From positions 1 through 11,649 of the forward strand of contig JAUWOV010000057.1 of the NCBI GenBank assembly GCA_030611945.1: DNA of 11,649 nt, given 5' to 3'. A program made the position numbers and the translations under genes. This DNA comes from a bacterium. GTDB taxonomy: Bacteria; JAHJDO01. Every line of letters starts with the position of its first letter. Position 1 is the stretch's first letter. Shown one piece after another: positions 1 through 7,153 of this stretch. A model generated the notes under the pieces. The model worked only from the letters and a program-made list of their open reading frames with translations, made no database searches and was not told the origin of the DNA.

Positions 1-1979
1 ATTATACTCAGTGCTGTATCTTTTAAATTATCTTCTTCTAAAATTTTTCTCCTCATTGTATAGATTACTTCTCTCTGCTTGTTCATCACATCATCGTATT
101 CAAGGACATGTTTTCTTATTTCAAAATTTCTTGATTCAACCTGCTTTTGTGCATTTTCAATAGACCTATTTATTACAGGGTGCTGTATGGGTAAATCCTC
201 GGGAAAATTAAACCTTTCCATGACCCAGCCTATCCTATCTGATCCAAATAGTCTCATTAGGTCATCTCCCAGGCTTAGATAAAACTGACTTGAACCTGGA
301 TCTCCCTGACGGCCGCTTCTACCCCTAAGCTGGTTATCAATCCTCCTGCTTTCATGCCTTTCAGTTCCTAAAACATGCAGGCCTCCAATATCTACAATTC
401 CATCTCCCAATACAATATCAGTTCCCCTGCCAGCCATGTTCGTCGCTATTGTCACAGATTTTTCATGACCTGCTCTCTCTATTATTTTTGCTTCTTTCTC
501 ATGGTATTTGGCATTTAAAACCTCATGAGGAATCCCTTCCTTCTTAAGCATCTGATCTAAAACTTCCGACTTTTCTATGGATATTGTGCCTACAAGCACA
601 GGTCTTCCAAGTTTATAAAGCTCTTTAATCTCCTGTATTATAGCCTTGAATTTTTCCTTCTCTGTTTTGTAAATAACATCCGGATAATTAGTTCTCTTAA
701 GGACTTTGTTTGGAGGTATTACAACTACCTCTAAATTATAGATCTTGTGAAATTCAACAGCCTCAGTCTCTGCTGTTCCAGTCATTCCAGCCAGTTTCTT
801 ATACATTCTGAAATAATTTTGGAATGTTACTGTTGCAAGTGTTTGGCTCTCCTGTTCTATCTTCACTCCCTCTTTTGCCTCAAGCGCCTGATGCAAGCCA
901 TCCGAATAACGCCTGCCTGGCATGATCCTGCCAGTGAATTCATCTACAATAATCACCTGTCCGTTTTTTACCATATAGTCCTTATCCCGCTGGAAATTGC
1001 TATGCGCCTTAAGCATTTGTTCAGCATGATGCTTATATTCCATGGTCTCAAGAGTGTGAAGGTTTTCTAAACCCAGGAGCTTGGCTACTTTCATCTCTCC
1101 TTCTTCAGTAAGATAGGTGGTATGGGCTTTTTCGTCCTTTACGTAATCTCCTGTTTCCTGCTTGGTTTCCTCATTGCGTATTCCTTCTTTAAGCCGGGGA
1201 AAAATTCGTTCCAGTTTATAGTATTTATCCGTAGATTCTTCAGTTGGCCCGGAGATAATTAACGGGGTGCGAGCTTCATCTATTAAAATGCTGTCTACTT
1301 CATCAACAACAGCATAATTGAGTCCTCTTTGAACCTTATCCTCTTTTCTTGCAGCCATATTATCTCTTAAATAATCAAACCCAAATTCATTATTTGTTCC
1401 ATAAGTAATGTCAGCCTCATAGGCAATTTGCCTTTCAGGAGGATTCATATCGTGCTGAATGAAACCTACAGACAATCCCAGAAATTTAAACACCTCCCCC
1501 ATCCATGCTGCATCTCTTTTTGCCAGAAAATCATTCACAGTTACTATATGAACCCCCTTACCGGAAAGCGCATTGAGATATGCAGATAGTGTTGCAACAA
1601 GTGTTTTCCCTTCTCCTGTTGACATCTCCACAATCTTTCCCTCATGAAGCACTACTCCTCCTATAAGCTGCACATCAAAGTGAGGTCCAAATCTTCTCTG
1701 ATTCGGATCTCCAAAAAGCTTCTCTGCAATCTCAGGGTTGGAAAAGACACGTTTTGCAGCCTCTTTTGCTACTGCAAATGCTTCTGGAAGAATATCATTC
1801 TCGGTTTCTCCCTTTTTCAACCGCGCTCTAAGCTCATCAGTTTTAGCCTGCAACTGAGAATCAGAAAGATTCTGGTACTCTTTCCAGAACTGGTTTATAG
1901 TGTCTACGTACCGCCATAGCTTTTTAAGCTCACGGTCATTCTTAGTGCCAAAAATCTTATGAAGAATATAGCTGAACAT
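1..1979 (-). CDS. secA: Protein translocase ATPase SecA, 3' end outside window
   Basis: SecA is the peripheral ATPase that pushes unfolded preproteins through the SecYEG channel. The window holds the first 659 codons with no internal stop; the C-terminal part lies beyond the left edge. Visible in order: Walker A MSTGEGKT at residues 119-126, [10 protein letters not shown] near 147-156, [18 protein letters not shown] near 191-208, the DEVD Walker B box at 226-229 followed by [15 protein letters not shown], and in the second nucleotide-binding fold [10 protein letters not shown] and [17 protein letters not shown]. The ATG at 1977-1979 has a clear AGGAG ribosome site six bases upstream. The gene begins 18 nt after the CCA end of tRNA-Pro on the same strand, so it is probably co-transcribed with it. 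Compared with E. coli SecA, about 17 extra residues sit between RVF and HFDVQ (residues about 80-99). Identification is certain. Confidence 0.98.
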   Translation of the reverse strand, partial: MFSYILHKIFGTKNDRELKKLWRYVDTINQFWKEYQNLSDSQLQAKTDELRARLKKGETENDILPEAFAVAKEAAKRVFSNPEIAEKLFGDPNQRRFGPHFDVQLIGGVVLHEGKIVEMSTGEGKTLVATLSAYLNALSGKGVHIVTVNDFLAKRDAAWMGEVFKFLGLSVGFIQHDMNPPERQIAYEADITYGTNNEFGFDYLRDNMAARKEDKVQRGLNYAVVDEVDSILIDEARTPLIISGPTEESTDKYYKLERIFPRLKEGIRNEETKQETGDYVKDEKAHTTYLTEEGEMKVAKLLGLENLHTLETMEYKHHAEQMLKAHSNFQRDKDYMVKNGQVIIVDEFTGRIMPGRRYSDGLHQALEAKEGVKIEQESQTLATVTFQNYFRMYKKLAGMTGTAETEAVEFHKIYNLEVVVIPPNKVLKRTNYPDVIYKTEKEKFKAIIQEIKELYKLGRPVLVGTISIEKSEVLDQMLKKEGIPHEVLNAKYHEKEAKIIERAGHEKSVTIATNMAGRGTDIVLGDGIVDIGGLHVLGTERHESRRIDNQLRGRSGRQGDPGSSQFYLSLGDDLMRLFGSDRIGWVMERFNFPEDLPIQHPVINRSIENAQKQVESRNFEIRKHVLEYDDVMNKQREVIYTMRRKILEEDNLKDTALSI

Positions 1980-1984
1980 CTTTT

Positions 1985-1990
1985 ACTCCT
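1985..1990 (-). promoter_or_regulatory. secA ribosome binding site
   Basis: AGGAGT on the minus strand, six bases before the secA ATG. It lies inside the 18-nt gap separating tRNA-Pro from secA, so the whole secA leader left after tRNA maturation would be little more than this site. Confidence 0.8.
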
Positions 1991-1997
1991 GTTAGTT

Positions 1998-2074
1998 TGG
2001 TCGGGGCGACTGGATTCGAACCAGCGACCTCTTGAACCCCATTCAAGCGCGCTACCAAGCTGCGCCACGCCCCG
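1998..2074 (-). tRNA. tRNA-Pro (anticodon GGG), CCA encoded
   Basis: Full cloverleaf on the minus strand. Acceptor CGGGGCG pairs with CGCCCCG, discriminator A, and the CCA end is encoded (1998-2000). The anticodon stem CTTGA/TCAAG closes the loop ATGGGGT, which gives anticodon GGG reading proline CCC/CCU. The T-arm contains GGTTCGAATCC. The 5' end is 5 nt from the stop codon of the MerR-like gene and the 3' end is 18 nt from the secA start. There is no room for a separate promoter or terminator, so it probably matures from a longer transcript. Confidence 0.97.
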
Positions 2075-2079
2075 AATAA

Positions 2080-2430
2080 CTACCTATTCAAAATAGCTCG
2101 TATATCAGTAAGCTCTTTCTTGACATCTTTTATTATATTGGTTAGTTCATGGTCATGCGGCTTCTTTAAGCCGTTCTTTGGCGCTTCAAGTTGTTTCTTT
2201 GCGCCATCTCTTGTATATAAATCTTCCCATAGAAGCTTTTTTATTTGAAGTATAAGCTCAATATCTTTTTTAGTATAACTCCTTTTACCATCGCCGTCCT
2301 TTTGAGGTTTTAACTGCTTAAATTCTCCTTCCCAGTCACGCAGAACATACGGCTCTACCTTTGTGAGTCTGCTTACCTCCCCTATTAAGAAAAAGAGTTT
2401 GTCAGGTATATTGATTTCCATATTTTTCAT
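2080..2430 (-). CDS. MerR-family (MerR_1-like) transcriptional regulator
   Basis: A 116-residue protein with an N-terminal MerR-type winged helix. [25 protein letters not shown] (about residues 13-37) is the helix-turn-helix with its characteristic YVLR-x-WE, and [17 protein letters not shown] (about 51-67) is the wing and following helix. The C-terminus (about 85-116) is charged and probably helical, as in dimerising MerR proteins. There are no metal-binding cysteines, so it is not a metal-responsive MerR. ATG overlaps the gpsA stop as ATGA, implying translational coupling; Met4 is an alternative start because the upstream Shine-Dalgarno is poor. Small MerR proteins of this type sit beside housekeeping genes in several bacterial groups, but the operator and target here are unknown. 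Its position just before tRNA-Pro and secA suggests co-transcription only. Confidence 0.85.
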   Translation of the reverse strand: MKNMEINIPDKLFFLIGEVSRLTKVEPYVLRDWEGEFKQLKPQKDGDGKRSYTKKDIELILQIKKLLWEDLYTRDGAKKQLEAPKNGLKKPHDHELTNIIKDVKKELTDIRAILNR

Positions 2431-3422
2431 TCTATTTCTGATTTTGCGTCTCTTGCCATTAAATCCATAACTGCTTTTCGAGGATCTTTATTATTAAAAA
2501 GCACCTCGTAAATCTCAGTTGTTATTGGCATATCTACACTATATTCTTTTGAAAGGGAATGAGCCGACTGAGTTGTTTTTACGCCTTCTGAGACCATTGA
2601 CATTGAATCAAGGATTCGACTAAGTGTTTTTCCTTTTGCAATCTGCTCACCGACAAACCTGTTTCTGCTGTGTTTACTTGTGCACGTTGTAATTAAATCA
2701 CCCATACCACTCAAACCGGAAAAGGTATGTGGATTTGCTCCCATTTTCACACCAAGTCTTTTGATCTCTGCCAATCCTCTGGTAAGCAAAGCAGATTTTG
2801 TGTTATCTCCAAAACCAAGTCCATCAGAGATCCCTGCAGCTATAGCTATTATGTTTTTTAGAGCGCCGCCTAATTCAACGCCAATTACATCGGAATTTGT
2901 ATATACTCTAAAATTCTCAGACATAAAAATTGTTTGAACATGTTTTGCAGCATCCGTATCCTTCCCGGAAACCACAACTGTAGTAGGAATTTCTTTTGCC
3001 ACTTCCTCTGCATGAGATGGACCCGACAGAACAACAATATTGGTATTAGTTGTCTCTTCTGCGATTATCTCTGACATCCTTTTTAATGTTTCATTCTCAA
3101 TGCCTTTTGCAACACTTAGTTTTACAACTCCTTCCGGAACATGAGAACTTTTGGCAACCTTTCTCATCACATGGGAAGGCACAGCGTAAACTACTAAAGA
3201 GACATCTGATATGGCTTCATCTATTTTGGACGTTATATAAATTTCAGCAGGTATGTCTATACCCGGCAGAAACTTCGGATTCTTTCTCTGTTTAAGAAGA
3301 ATTTTTGCATAATCAGGGAATGCCTCCCATAGCGAAACCTCAAACCCCTTCTTACAAAGATGGATAGCTAACGTCGTCCCCCATCCGCCAGCTCCAAGCA
3401 CACAGATTTTTTTATTATTCAT
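2427..3422 (-). CDS. gpsA: Glycerol-3-phosphate dehydrogenase [NAD(P)+]
   Basis: GpsA reduces dihydroxyacetone phosphate to sn-glycerol-3-phosphate in the cytoplasm, supplying the glycerol backbone for phospholipids. The 331 residues match the usual family length. Seen: the Rossmann nucleotide loop GAGGWG at residues 10-15, AVPSHVMR near 80-87, SVAKGIE near 103-109, LSGPSHAEEVA near 132-142, the catalytic-lysine segment GALKNIIAIAAGISDGLG (K189), NTKSALLTRG at 207-216 and GLSGMGDLITTCTSKHSRNR at 236-255. All expected motifs are present and the gene appears intact. Its product is used by PlsY and PgsA, encoded upstream on the same strand, but the usual close plsY-gpsA spacing is lost because an accessory cassette lies between them. 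The upstream Shine-Dalgarno is weak and no convincing promoter was found. Confidence 0.97.
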   Translation of the reverse strand: MNNKKICVLGAGGWGTTLAIHLCKKGFEVSLWEAFPDYAKILLKQRKNPKFLPGIDIPAEIYITSKIDEAISDVSLVVYAVPSHVMRKVAKSSHVPEGVVKLSVAKGIENETLKRMSEIIAEETTNTNIVVLSGPSHAEEVAKEIPTTVVVSGKDTDAAKHVQTIFMSENFRVYTNSDVIGVELGGALKNIIAIAAGISDGLGFGDNTKSALLTRGLAEIKRLGVKMGANPHTFSGLSGMGDLITTCTSKHSRNRFVGEQIAKGKTLSRILDSMSMVSEGVKTTQSAHSLSKEYSVDMPITTEIYEVLFNNKDPRKAVMDLMARDAKSEIE

Positions 3423-3444
3423 AATAGATTAAATACTAACAAAG

Positions 3445-3463
3445 CCTTGTGTTTTATACAAGG
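3445..3463. repeat. Hairpin upstream of gpsA
   Basis: Perfect 6-bp inverted repeat CCTTGT/ACAAGG around a 7-nt loop, 23 bases before the gpsA start. On the plus strand it is followed by a T-rich run, but no plus-strand gene ends here. On the minus strand it would lie in the gpsA leader. Function is not established; it could be a weak terminator of the upstream cassette or part of the leader. Confidence 0.35.
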
Positions 3464-3490
3464 ATTTTTGCTTTTCTGGAGCATTGTAGT

Positions 3491-3509
3491 GGCAGCCCTT
3501 GCGGCTGCC
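3491..3509. repeat. GC-rich hairpin, dispersed-repeat-like
   Basis: Perfect 7-bp inverted repeat GGCAGCC/GGCTGCC with a 5-nt loop, in the 211-bp gap between gpsA (start 3422) and the membrane protein gene ending at 3634. The gap contains no ORF I would call. It is a GC-rich island in AT-rich DNA and resembles the short palindromic intergenic repeats (GTAGnGGCAG type) common in some uncultured-bacterial genomes. That resemblance is from memory, not a search. Confidence 0.55.
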
Positions 3510-3575
3510 CGTTTGGATATCAGACAATTATTAAAAATCTTTTGTCATTCTTCGATTAAATCGGGGAATCTATGT

Positions 3576-3604
3576 AGGGACAGATCGTAACCTGTCTTTT
3601 TGTT
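3576..3604. repeat. Imperfect palindrome followed by T run
   Basis: GACAG (3579-3583) pairs with CTGTC (3592-3596) around an 8-nt loop, with G-T and A-T pairs extending the stem outward. TTTTTG follows on the plus strand. It may be a decayed copy of a GTAGGGACAGGTC-type intergenic repeat. It could act as a weak plus-strand terminator, but no plus-strand gene precedes it. Confidence 0.35.
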
Positions 3605-3633
3605 TTGTTGTTAGGAGAGAATGGAAAGGTTTG

Positions 3634-4035
3634 CTAGATGGGATGCCAGGAGTTATTTTTATTGTTAGACATAATTACATGATTAATGATGTTAGATCCA
3701 ATCCCGACAAAAATTATAGATATTATCCACTGAAATGGTTTTATAAATAAAAGAATTAATTCTACTACTATCATTTCGTTAATATAATAGTTAAGAAAAC
3801 AAGGAATTTGGGAAATATATTTAATAAAATTTAATCGATAACTTTCAGTGAATAAAACACATAGTAATAGTCCGCCATAAAAAATAAGCCTAAGCCCTGT
3901 TTTAAGAAGGCTTTTGTTCTTTGTTTTGTCAGATTTGTACACATTTTTAATTAACAAAAAACAATATATACTTATGCTAACAAAAATCACTATTTCTAAT
4001 AAGCTCCACATGTCAATTACAGGGCATTTATTCAT
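3634..4035 (-). CDS. Small four-helix membrane protein, unknown function
   Basis: A 133-residue protein I do not recognise. Hydrophobic stretches at about residues 12-33, 45-62, 84-98 and 101-120 suggest four membrane helices. A basic loop between the first two (KSDKTKNKS) would favour the cytoplasm by the positive-inside rule. The tail is polar and ends NNKNNSWHPI. The gene is very AT-rich: one hand-counted 60-base line inside it (3721-3780) has 13 G or C. It follows the frameshifted membrane protein gene by 26 bases on the same strand and lies inside the cassette between plsY and gpsA. Start choice is uncertain: the ATG at 4035 has only a weak AAAGAAAA upstream, and Met9 is an alternative. 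The sustained hydrophobic pattern makes a real gene more likely than chance, but no function can be assigned. Confidence 0.55.
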   Translation of the reverse strand: MNKCPVIDMWSLLEIVIFVSISIYCFLLIKNVYKSDKTKNKSLLKTGLRLIFYGGLLLCVLFTESYRLNFIKYISQIPCFLNYYINEMIVVELILLFIKPFQWIISIIFVGIGSNIINHVIMSNNKNNSWHPI

Positions 4036-4061
4036 AAATTATTTTCTTTTAACGACTGGAT

Positions 4062-4509
4062 TTACTTTTCAACTGAAGGTGCGTCTTCAGTTGAAAAAGC
4101 GCAATCCTTGGTTGGAAAGTCTCCTCTATCTTCACGATGGTGACAGCGGAACGCCTCCGTCCACTTCTTCGCTTGAAAGTGTCGGTCGAAATCCCTGTAG
4201 GCGACGGTGATAAAGAATGCAGCACAGAATAGCACCAACACGATTCTGGCTGTGACTTGCCACAAAGTGTTTGCAGGGTTGCTAGCAACAAAGATTGCAA
4301 CAGCCACGGCACAGATTATGGAAGTCAATCCGTGGGTAGAGGAGCGAGACGAAGGCTAGTTCGGAAAGACCAGAATACACGGATGCACTGATGATTACGC
4401 TAACACCTGCCCATATCAAGCTAAGCCTACTGTTCTCACGCGAAAAATATGCCAGAATCTCCTTGCTAAGTACCTCATACTCCTTCAGAACTGCATCGTC
4501 TTGGCTCAT
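4062..4509 (-). pseudogene. Frameshifted membrane protein gene, unknown function
   Basis: Two overlapping frames read as one gene split by a single-base shift. The first starts at the ATG of 4509 (MSQDDAVLKEYEV) with an AAGGAAA ribosome site and gives an acidic, helical N-terminus, a hydrophobic helix LIWAGVSVIISASVYSG, and then LAFVSLLYPR. It then runs out of frame into a cysteine-rich nonsense tail ending near 4282. The second frame takes over near 4328 with LTSIICAVAVAIFVAS, a third helix VLVLFCAAFFITVAY, and a hydrophilic tail ending in SVEK at 4062. Joined, the product would be about 148 residues with three membrane helices. The extra base lies at about 4329-4333. The DNA is more GC-rich than its downstream neighbour (33 of 60 in line 4141-4200). 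Family not recognised. A sequencing error is an alternative to true decay. Confidence 0.6.
4066..4097. repeat. 13-bp perfect inverted repeat at the pseudogene 3' end
   Basis: Arms 4066-4078 (TTTTCAACTGAAG) and 4085-4097 (CTTCAGTTGAAAA) are perfectly complementary around a 6-nt loop. The repeat lies within the last codons of the broken membrane protein gene and two bases from its stop. There is no T run immediately after either arm, so it is not a canonical rho-independent terminator. Confidence 0.75.
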
Positions 4510-4612
4510 TCTCTTTCCTTTCCAACATTAATTATTGAACATTCACTTCTACTTTAATACTACCTTACCTCAAATTGCCTAAAACCTCAATAAATTTAAT
4601 CTCTGAGATTTC

Positions 4613-4676
4613 ACATCCCCCTGAATCCCCCTTCGAAGGGGGAATAGTTTTGCCGCAGGTAAAACTAGGGGGATGT
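4613..4676. repeat. Nested palindromic element (REP/MITE-like) overlapping the plsY stop
   Basis: A 64-bp unit bounded by perfect 10-bp inverted repeats ACATCCCCCT (4613-4622) and AGGGGGATGT (4667-4676). Inside are an 18-bp perfect palindrome centred on TTCGAA (4626-4643) and a second hairpin with 7-bp arms TAGTTTT/AAAACTA (4645-4651 and 4661-4667). As RNA or extruded DNA it can form a three-way structure. The right arm encodes the last Thr-Ser-Pro and the first base of the stop codon of plsY on the minus strand. It carries no ORF. Such C-run palindromes recur as dispersed elements in several bacterial groups (from memory). Copy number in this genome is unknown. Confidence 0.8.
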
Positions 4677-5306
4677 TTTGCCTATCTTGTTTTCCGTTCC
4701 ATTCAAAAGTCTTTCTATATTGCCTTTGTGTCTTATAACAACAAACACTGCTGCAATTATTCCAAAAGCAAGATTCCCAATCCTGAAATTAAAAACACCT
4801 ATAAAAACAGGCAGACTTACTGCAGCTACTATAGAGGAAAGCGAGACATATCGTGTAATTAAAGCGCATATCCCCCATACTGCAATACATAATAGTATAG
4901 GTATTGGCGATATGGCGAGAAATACCCCTGCGCTTGTTGCAACTCCTTTGCCGCCCTTAAAATCCAAAAATATAGTCCAATTGTGACCTATTATTGAACT
5001 TGTTCCCGCTATTATCTGAAACAAGTTGTAAAACTGAGCGGAATAACCTCTGTGAAAAAATGCTGCTATTATGCTTGCGCAAATCAGCCCTTTGGCAATA
5101 TCAATGATCAGTGTCATAATTCCGGGAATAATTCCAAGCACTCTAAATACATTAGCTGCTCCCACATTTCCACTGCCAAACTCTCTAACATCAATATTCT
5201 TTGTTAATTTACCAATTATAAAACCTGTTGGAATTGCCCCTAAAAGATAACTCACTGCAACCATTGCCAGAATTTTTAATATAAGAGATAATATCTCAAT
5301 TGTCAT
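4665..5306 (-). CDS. plsY: Acyl-phosphate:glycerol-3-phosphate acyltransferase
   Basis: PlsY is an integral membrane enzyme that transfers an acyl group from acyl-phosphate to glycerol-3-phosphate, making lysophosphatidic acid, the first committed step of phospholipid synthesis. The 213 residues are typical. Motif 1 is GSGNVGAANVFR at residues 44-55, followed by DIAKG near 69-73. The phosphate-binding loop GHNWTIFLDFKGGKGVATS is at 107-125. Several hydrophobic helices surround these. The start ATG overlaps the der stop as ATGA, so translation is probably coupled. The extreme C-terminus (Thr-Ser-Pro-stop) is encoded by the nested palindromic element at 4613-4676, so the original end of the gene may have been replaced. 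The catalytic motifs are intact. Confidence 0.96.
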   Translation of the reverse strand: MTIEILSLILKILAMVAVSYLLGAIPTGFIIGKLTKNIDVREFGSGNVGAANVFRVLGIIPGIMTLIIDIAKGLICASIIAAFFHRGYSAQFYNLFQIIAGTSSIIGHNWTIFLDFKGGKGVATSAGVFLAISPIPILLCIAVWGICALITRYVSLSSIVAAVSLPVFIGVFNFRIGNLAFGIIAAVFVVIRHKGNIERLLNGTENKIGKTSP

Positions 5307-6625
5307 GTTGTTTCCTTTATTTTGAATTTTACAGGAACACCTTCAAATCCAAAATTATCATACAGGTTATTTTTCAGATAGTTTAGATAGTCTGTCATAA
5401 TCAAATTTCTATTATTAACAAATAAAGCAAATATAGGTGGGCGGGTTGACACTTGAGTTATGTATTTTATTTTCAACTGCTTGCTGGATGTAGAAGAGAA
5501 CGGCCTGCGTTTTTTCGCATCTTCCAACATCTTGTTAAGCACTGCAGTATTTATACGTTCCGTATAATACTTATATACATCAAATGTTATGTCCATGACC
5601 GTAAATATCTTTTCTTTTTTCAATGCGGATATAAAAACTACTGGGGCAAAATTAAGAAACTTTAAGCTAGCTCTAAACTGTTTGAGCCATATTCCCTTAT
5701 CAATACCCAGCTTTTTTGATAGATCTGCTTTATTAATTGCTATTATTAAGCCCTTTCCCTGTTCGCAGACAAAAGAAGCTATTTTTTTATCCTCCCGTGT
5801 TGGTCCTTTGGTTATATCTATAATTAAGATCGCTATATTGGATAGTTGTATAGCCTTTTGCGCTCTCATTACACTATACCTTTCAATATCTGTTTTTAGT
5901 TTGTTTCTCGCCCTAATACCTGCTGTGTCAACTAACACAAAACTTGTGTTTTTGTACTTTAGAAAGCTATCTACAGCATCTCTTGTTGTACCCGGCTTGT
6001 CGTCTACTATGAGTCTCTTATCGTCTAGTATTGCATTTACATAGGAGGACTTTCCAACATTTGGCCCCCCAACAATAGCTATTCTTAGCTCATCAGACGA
6101 TGTAACATCGTTTCCATCAGAAAATTCTTCTGTTACCTTATCTAATAAAGTATTAATATTTAAACCATGAGATGCTGAAATTGGTAAAAGTTCGTCAGTG
6201 CCAAACCTGTAGAAGTCATAAATATCGTTGGTCTTCGCTTCGGTGTCCACCTTATTAACAACTACAATATATTTTTTGTTTGTTCTTCTAATTTTATCTA
6301 TGATTTCTTTGTCTACCGGAAGAATGCCTGCCTTTGCATCAACCATAAAGATTATAAAATCCGCCTGAACAACAGCTACATCAACTTGCGCCCTAACCTG
6401 CGCAGATAGATTATCCATGCCCTCAAAATCCAGACCGCCGGTATCTACAATTTCAAAGCTTTTGCCTCCCCATAGACAAGTTCCATAGATTCTGTCCCGT
6501 GTCAGACCGGAAAAAGAGTCTACTATGCTTTTCCTTTGCCCGATTATCCGATTAAAAAGCGTTGATTTGCCAACATTGGGACGACCTAGAATTGCAACAA
6601 TAGGGTTATGCTTTTCTGTTGCCAT
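5303..6625 (-). CDS. der: Ribosome-assembly GTPase Der (EngA)
   Basis: Der is an essential double-domain GTPase acting in late assembly of the 50S ribosomal subunit. At 440 residues it has the usual architecture. G domain 1 has GRPNVGKST at 14-22, LTRDR at 41-45, DTGG at 61-64 and NKVD at 124-127. G domain 2 has GGPNVGKSS at 186-194, PGTTRD at 211-216, DTAGIR at 233-238 and NKAD at 298-301. A C-terminal KH-like domain covers about 352-440. Two small departures from common sequences: SGLTRDR where domain 1 often has PGVTRDR, and NKAD where domain 2 often has NKWD. The start at 6625 overlaps the end of pgsA by 20 bases and has only a weak ribosome site, so coupling to pgsA is likely. Confidence 0.97.
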   Translation of the reverse strand: MATEKHNPIVAILGRPNVGKSTLFNRIIGQRKSIVDSFSGLTRDRIYGTCLWGGKSFEIVDTGGLDFEGMDNLSAQVRAQVDVAVVQADFIIFMVDAKAGILPVDKEIIDKIRRTNKKYIVVVNKVDTEAKTNDIYDFYRFGTDELLPISASHGLNINTLLDKVTEEFSDGNDVTSSDELRIAIVGGPNVGKSSYVNAILDDKRLIVDDKPGTTRDAVDSFLKYKNTSFVLVDTAGIRARNKLKTDIERYSVMRAQKAIQLSNIAILIIDITKGPTREDKKIASFVCEQGKGLIIAINKADLSKKLGIDKGIWLKQFRASLKFLNFAPVVFISALKKEKIFTVMDITFDVYKYYTERINTAVLNKMLEDAKKRRPFSSTSSKQLKIKYITQVSTRPPIFALFVNNRNLIMTDYLNYLKNNLYDNFGFEGVPVKFKIKETT

Positions 6626-7142
6626 TTAAGAGTTTCACTCCGCATATCACATAATTGATTCCTGATATCACTGTAAAAATCACTGTGATCCATACAATAA
6701 AAAGAATAGAAGGAACTCTTATATTTAACAAGGCATAAATAATTGTGAAAATTTGTAAAAAAGTAGTGCACTTGCTTATTTTTGAGGGCTTGGGCTCAAG
6801 ACCTCCTAAAACAACATAAAGTATTAAAAACCCGGATATAATAATTATATCACGCGCAATGACTATGATTGTAAGAAAAGCAGGAATGCTTTTATCCAGC
6901 GTCAGCATGATAAAAGCTGTTATAAGAAGTATTTTATCTGCTATTGGGTCAGCTTTTTTACCGAACCTAGAAATCTGATTTCTTCTTTGCGCAATTAAGC
7001 CGTCTAAAGCATCTGTAATAGCAGCAACAAAAAATATACCAAGAGCTATGAGTCTGGTTTCCGGTGTTCCTTTGTATAAAAACACAGCAAAGATAGGTAC
7101 CAACAATACCCTAAAGATAGTCAAAAGATTTGCTGTATTCAT
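6606..7142 (-). CDS. pgsA: CDP-diacylglycerol-glycerol-3-phosphate 3-phosphatidyltransferase
   Basis: A membrane enzyme of the CDP-alcohol phosphotransferase family that joins CDP-diacylglycerol and glycerol-3-phosphate to phosphatidylglycerol phosphate. The 178 residues match the PgsA length. The signature is visible at residues 44-69: D44-x2-D47-G48-x2-A51-Q52 ... G61-x3-D65-x3-D69, with the RRNQISRFG context typical of PgsA. The usual arginine after the alanine (AR) is glutamine here (GCG CAA read directly). All four aspartates are retained. Hydrophobic helices flank the motif. The gene starts 11 nt after the stop of the CsgG-domain gene and ends inside der. Another CDP-alcohol phosphotransferase is possible, but the N-terminal NLLTIFRVLLVPIF and the DPIADK segment favour PgsA. 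Confidence 0.93.
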   Translation of the reverse strand: MNTANLLTIFRVLLVPIFAVFLYKGTPETRLIALGIFFVAAITDALDGLIAQRRNQISRFGKKADPIADKILLITAFIMLTLDKSIPAFLTIIVIARDIIIISGFLILYVVLGGLEPKPSKISKCTTFLQIFTIIYALLNIRVPSILFIVWITVIFTVISGINYVICGVKLLNGNRKA

Positions 7143-7153
7143 AAATGATTAAA

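Noticed and set aside
747-1070. Plus-strand reading frame of 107 codons
   Set aside because: It lies wholly antisense to well-conserved secA coding sequence, and its composition is that of a shadow frame.
4066-4097. Rho-independent terminator of the pseudogene
   Set aside because: The stem is perfect but moderate in GC, and no T run follows it on either strand. Listed as an inverted repeat only.
4049-4312. Third minus-strand frame in the frameshifted gene
   Set aside because: It lacks hydrophobic helices and overlaps the frame that continues the membrane protein. Treated as a shadow.
4575-4862. Plus-strand frame across the palindromic element and the plsY end
   Set aside because: It is antisense to plsY and begins inside intergenic DNA without a ribosome site. 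No domain is recognisable.
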